Assembly (NCBI GenBank): GCA_022848785.1
Contig: JAJISK010000040.1
Location: 1 to 8,547, forward strand
DNA length: 8,547 nucleotides
From: Thermoplasmatota archaeon
Lineage (GTDB): Archaea > Thermoplasmatota > Thermoplasmata > RBG-16-68-12 > JAJISG01
Direction of reading: 5' to 3'
Shown here: positions 6,779-8,547 of the stretch, one piece after another
How positions within the stretch are numbered: position 1 is the stretch's first letter
Layout: every line of letters starts with the position of its first letter
Program-made: the position numbers and the translations under genes
Notes under the pieces: model-generated
What the model was told of the DNA's origin: nothing
The model's input: the letters and a program-made list of their open reading frames with translations, nothing else
The model's database searches: none

Positions 6779-7069
6779 GTGGTCTTCTTCCTGGCGGACC
6801 TGGAGCGGGTGCTGGGGCGGTTCGGCAACCGGGGCTATCGGATTGCCCAGCTCGAGGCGGGTATTCTGGGAGGAAGAATGTACCTAGCCGCCTACGGCCT
6901 AGGCTTGGGCGCGACAGGCCTCACGTTCTACGACGACGAGATCGTGGACTTCTTTTCCCCCCACGCCGAGGGGAAGGACGCCATCTTCATGGTCGCCCTC
7001 GGCAAGGCGGTCAGGGTCCGCACCAACGTGCACCGGGTGCACGCTCCCTTCGCGGAGGGAACCAGCTAA
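6779..7069 (+). pseudogene. C-terminal remnant of a SagB/nitroreductase-family dehydrogenase
   Basis: The 96 readable residues (from GTG 6779) match only the C-terminal part of nitroreductase-fold, FMN-dependent dehydrogenases of the SagB/ThcOx type: RGYRIAQLEAGILGGRMYLA, then GLGLGATGLTFYDD, then EIVDFFSPHAEGKDAIF and a final VALGKA. Full members are usually about 180-250 residues or more. The missing N-terminal portion would include much of the FMN-binding surface. In frame upstream there is a TGA at 6719-6721, and the bases between are antisense to the start of the SirB1-family gene. Homology seems to begin at AVVFFLADL (about 6776), hard against the SirB1 GTG at 6775. No ATG, ribosome-binding site or TATA box serves this frame. 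I read it as a truncated gene left by a deletion or insertion. A short independent protein starting at GTG 6779 is less likely. Confidence 0.7.
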
Positions 7070-7071
7070 CC

Positions 7072-7088
7072 CGGACGTCCAACGTCCG
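7072..7088. promoter_or_regulatory. Perfect inverted repeat CGGACGT-CCA-ACGTCCG
   Basis: Seven-base arms (7072-7078 and 7082-7088) are perfectly complementary around a CCA spacer. The repeat starts three bases after the stop of the nitroreductase remnant and ends 18 bases before the TATA-like box of the winged-helix gene. The position suits an operator, perhaps for autoregulation by that regulator. A terminator hairpin is less likely: only TTCTTC follows, and the loop of three is tight. Confidence 0.45.
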
Positions 7089-7106
7089 TTCTTCACTGAG
7101 GCGGTG

Positions 7107-7113
7107 TTATGTA
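7107..7113 (+). promoter_or_regulatory. TATA-like box for the winged-helix gene
   Basis: TTATGTA is centred about 32 bases before ATG 7142. Initiation about 26 bases downstream would give a leader of roughly six bases, which fits a leaderless or near-leaderless archaeal mRNA. It is a weaker match to the consensus than the boxes near 8040 and 8130. Confidence 0.45.
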
Positions 7114-7141
7114 GCCAGGCCTCCGTTGGTGGCGATCGGGC

Positions 7142-7630
7142 ATGGCGGACGAGGAGGAGGAGGAAAGGGCCCGGCTCGAGGACCTGGCTTCCAAGATCGA
7201 GCGGCTCGAGGGGGCCATCAATCTCCTTCGAAAGCCGTATGGCGAGCTGCTCGGACACCTGGATCGTCTCCAGGAGATTGCCCGCTCCTACTTCCGGCTA
7301 CTGGACCTCCTCGAGCGATACGGTTCCCTCTCTCCTGACATGGCGATTCCCGGCCTCAAGGATCCAATCTCCCGTGACATCGTGAAGGCCCTCTTCGAGA
7401 AGGGCGACCGAAACATCTCGCAGATCACGGAGGCGGTGCGCAAGCTCCGGGGCAAGGCCTCCCGCCGTATCATTCGGGAGCGACTTCAGACCCTGGAGTC
7501 GAGGGGGGTCGTCGTTGCGACGACGCAGTCTCGCGGGAAGGTCTACGACGTCTCCGACGAGACGGTTCGGCGCTGGTCCAAAGTATTGGGTCTGGTAGGC
7601 CCGAAGTCGGGGTCAGAGGGTGAGGACTGA
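7142..7630 (+). CDS. Archaeal winged-helix DNA-binding regulator with acidic coiled-coil N-terminus
   Basis: A 162-residue soluble protein, probably a transcription regulator. Residues 1-25 are very acidic (a run of five Glu) and, with 26-60, form a long helix with heptad-like Leu/Ile spacing, suggesting coiled-coil dimerisation. Residues 76-137 look like a winged helix: ISRDIVKALFEKGDRNISQI (76-95) as helices 1-2, a basic recognition-helix region RKLRGKASRRIIRERLQTLE (100-119), then RGVVVATTQSRGKVYDVS (121-138) as the two-stranded wing. The C-terminal tail is short and polar. No ligand domain or metal-binding cysteines are present, so I cannot name a signal. ATG 7142 agrees with the TATA-like box. 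The 17-base inverted repeat upstream is a candidate binding site. The gene converges with the membrane protein gene, 23 bases apart. Confidence 0.8.
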   Translation: MADEEEEERARLEDLASKIERLEGAINLLRKPYGELLGHLDRLQEIARSYFRLLDLLERYGSLSPDMAIPGLKDPISRDIVKALFEKGDRNISQITEAVRKLRGKASRRIIRERLQTLESRGVVVATTQSRGKVYDVSDETVRRWSKVLGLVGPKSGSEGED

Positions 7631-7653
7631 CCCAGTTGGCACCGTAGGGTCGA

Positions 7654-8010
7654 TCAGGCCTTCCAGGTCAGGTAATTCTGCAGGAACGGGACCGAGGCGA
7701 CGAGGACCCCTACGATACCGAACAGGCCGCCGATGAGACCGGCCATGCCTCCGAGAACCATGAGGGCGCTGGAGGCCACCAAGGCCAGCAGGACACCGGT
7801 CAGGAGCGCCTCCCGCGTCTGACGGGCCGCGAAGATCAGGATGAGCCCGAGGACGATGGCGATGGCCTCTCCGGTCAGGGAGCTCAGCTGAATGTCCGCG
7901 ATGGGGGTGCGGAGCAGGAGGAGCATGGGGGCCAGGCCGATGGTGAGGAGACCTCCCACGATGAGGAGCTGCCGGGCCGATTGGGTCACCTGGTTCGCTT
8001 TCACCTTCAT
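7654..8010 (-). CDS. Small four-helix membrane protein, unknown function
   Basis: A 118-residue protein with a short basic N-terminus (MKVKANQ) and four predicted membrane helices: about 14-33, 47-62, 67-85 and 87-109. The last two are Gly-rich (GGMAGLIGGLFGIVGV, 87-102), typical of tightly packed helices in small uncharacterised membrane proteins. There is no signal peptidase site, cysteine motif or soluble domain, and I do not recognise a family with confidence. The start is well supported: a TTTAAAAG box on the minus strand (8043-8036) lies about 30 bases upstream of ATG 8010, giving an almost leaderless mRNA. The frame is open to 8112, but that extension is Arg/Cys/His-rich and crosses the promoter, so it is rejected. 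Confidence 0.75.
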   Translation of the reverse strand: MKVKANQVTQSARQLLIVGGLLTIGLAPMLLLLRTPIADIQLSSLTGEAIAIVLGLILIFAARQTREALLTGVLLALVASSALMVLGGMAGLIGGLFGIVGVLVASVPFLQNYLTWKA

Positions 8011-8035
8011 GCAGGTGATGTGGCAGGCGTGGAGG

Positions 8036-8043
8036 CTTTTAAA
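8036..8043 (-). promoter_or_regulatory. TATA box for the small membrane protein gene
   Basis: On the minus strand this reads TTTAAAAG, a good archaeal TATA match within an AT-rich island. Its centre is about 30 bases before ATG 8010, so transcription would begin about four bases before the start codon. This box decides the start of that gene. Confidence 0.7.
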
Positions 8044-8044
8044 C

Positions 8045-8068
8045 CCGATTTTCCGAATATCAAATCGG
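8045..8068. promoter_or_regulatory. Inverted repeat CCGATTT-N10-AAATCGG next to the TATA box
   Basis: Perfect 7-base arms (8045-8051 and 8062-8068) are separated by ten bases, so arm centres are 17 bases apart and one face of the DNA helix could be contacted twice by a dimer. On the minus strand it lies immediately upstream of the TTTAAAAG box and overlaps the BRE position, where a bound protein would block or recruit TFB. It is about 60 bases from the TATA box of the divergent gene. Confidence 0.45.
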
Positions 8069-8126
8069 ATAACGATGCACACACGTGGCCTAATCGGCCT
8101 CGGATTGGTCACAAGTGCCCAGTTCC

Positions 8127-8132
8127 TTTAAA
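8127..8132 (+). promoter_or_regulatory. TATA box for the small helical protein gene
   Basis: TTTAAA sits about 37 bases before ATG 8167 in otherwise GC-rich surroundings. Initiation would fall near 8156, giving a leader of about ten bases that includes GGTG (8159-8162) as a possible short ribosome-binding site. Confidence 0.6.
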
Positions 8133-8166
8133 CCCCCGACCGTAGCTGGTCCATTACGGTGCAAGC

Positions 8167-8532
8167 ATGGCTGACAAAGACGCAGAGGAGATCCGCGAGA
8201 TTCTCTCCGTGGTCTCCACCGAAATCCCGAAGCTGCTGACGGCGATCTCCGACTCCCTGTGGGGAGCGGAGCAGACGGGCAAGTTCGCCGAAGCCGTCTC
8301 CGACTTCTATAAGAGTCTACGCGAGGCGGGCATGGACGAGGAACGGGCCTTCGCCCTGACCAAGGAGTTCATGGACCGAAGCAACTTGGCAGGGATGATT
8401 CAGGGACTCATCTCCAAGGCCGACTGGTCCGAGCATCGCGAGGGCGATTGGGAGTCGGAGATCGAGAAGAAGGTCAAGCGGAAGATCAAGGAACGGCTCG
8501 AGGACAAGGACTTCGAGATCGATCTCGAATGA
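8167..8532 (+). CDS. Small, charged, all-helical protein of unknown function
   Basis: A complete 121-residue cytoplasmic protein with no membrane segment and no cysteine. Residues 5-33 and 36-54 look like two amphipathic helices (EILSVVSTEIPKLLTAISDS at 11-30; FAEAVSDFYKSLREAGM at 40-56). A third helix follows (DEERAFALTKEFMDRS, 57-72), then a short hydrophobic stretch (NLAGMIQGLISK, 73-84). The C-terminal part (88-121) is highly charged and probably an extended helix, with a basic block KKVKRKIKER at 101-110 and an acidic end. The layout of a helical domain plus a charged tail suggests a binding or adaptor protein, but I do not recognise the family. The start is supported by the TATA box at 8127-8132. 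The divergent neighbour is the small membrane protein, and nothing else ties the gene to a pathway. Confidence 0.75.
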   Translation: MADKDAEEIREILSVVSTEIPKLLTAISDSLWGAEQTGKFAEAVSDFYKSLREAGMDEERAFALTKEFMDRSNLAGMIQGLISKADWSEHREGDWESEIEKKVKRKIKERLEDKDFEIDLE

Positions 8533-8547
8533 GCGAAGCGCGCGACA

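Noticed and set aside
6718..7338. A 206-codon plus-strand open frame crossing the nitroreductase remnant and the regulator start
   Set aside because: Pro/Arg/Gly-rich, out of phase with both recognisable products, and it runs through the inverted repeat and TATA-like box.
8089..8103. GGCCT-AATC-GGCCT short repeat in the divergent promoter region
   Set aside because: Only five bases per copy, easily by chance, and not positioned symmetrically to either TATA box.
8011..8112. N-terminal extension of the small membrane protein up to 8112
   Set aside because: The extension runs through the TTTAAAAG promoter and the inverted repeat and has no hydrophobic or domain character. ATG 8010 is the start the promoter supports.

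Overview
The window looks like chromosomal DNA from a GC-rich archaeon (about two thirds G+C by eye). The main evidence is in the gaps between genes. They carry short AT-rich TATA-like boxes (TTTATAA, TTTAAAAG, TTTAAA), in three cases only about 30-37 bases before a start codon, which is the archaeal pattern of leaderless or short-leader mRNAs. Two further points fit: the transhydrogenase alpha subunit is split into two genes, and there is a small winged-helix regulator of archaeal type. An uncultured high-GC Thermoplasmatota-like euryarchaeon is my best guess, but the sequence does not prove it.

Layout. Bases 1-1412 (minus) hold the 5' four fifths of a thiamine-diphosphate enzyme of the PoxB/pyruvate oxidase type, cut by the window edge. 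Bases 1524-2873 (minus) encode a 12-helix MFS transporter. A 250-base divergent gap (2874-3140) contains a TATA box usable in both directions, a G9 tract and a structured leader. Bases 3141-5976 (plus) are a compact three-gene operon for proton-translocating NAD(P) transhydrogenase (pntAA-pntAB-pntB). It ends 13 bases from a convergent SirB1-family transglutaminase-like/TPR protein (5990-6775, minus). Directly against the 5' end of that gene is a plus-strand fragment (6779-7069) matching only the C-terminal part of a SagB/nitroreductase-type dehydrogenase, which looks like a truncated remnant. A perfect 7-bp inverted repeat and a TATA-like box then precede a winged-helix regulator (7142-7630, plus). 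That gene converges on a small four-helix membrane protein (7654-8010, minus). An AT-rich divergent promoter region separates the membrane protein from a small helical protein of unknown function (8167-8532, plus).

How the genes fit together. The left two thirds concern central redox metabolism: oxidative decarboxylation of pyruvate (or a related 2-oxoacid) and conversion of NADH to NADPH driven by the ion gradient. The MFS transporter lies upstream of the oxidase on the same strand and could be co-transcribed with it; its substrate is unknown. The right third is a set of small, unrelated genes. I see no tRNA, rRNA, CRISPR array, insertion sequence or clear multi-gene defence system. The most unusual points are the abrupt SirB1/nitroreductase junction and the inverted repeats beside the promoters of the regulator and the membrane protein.
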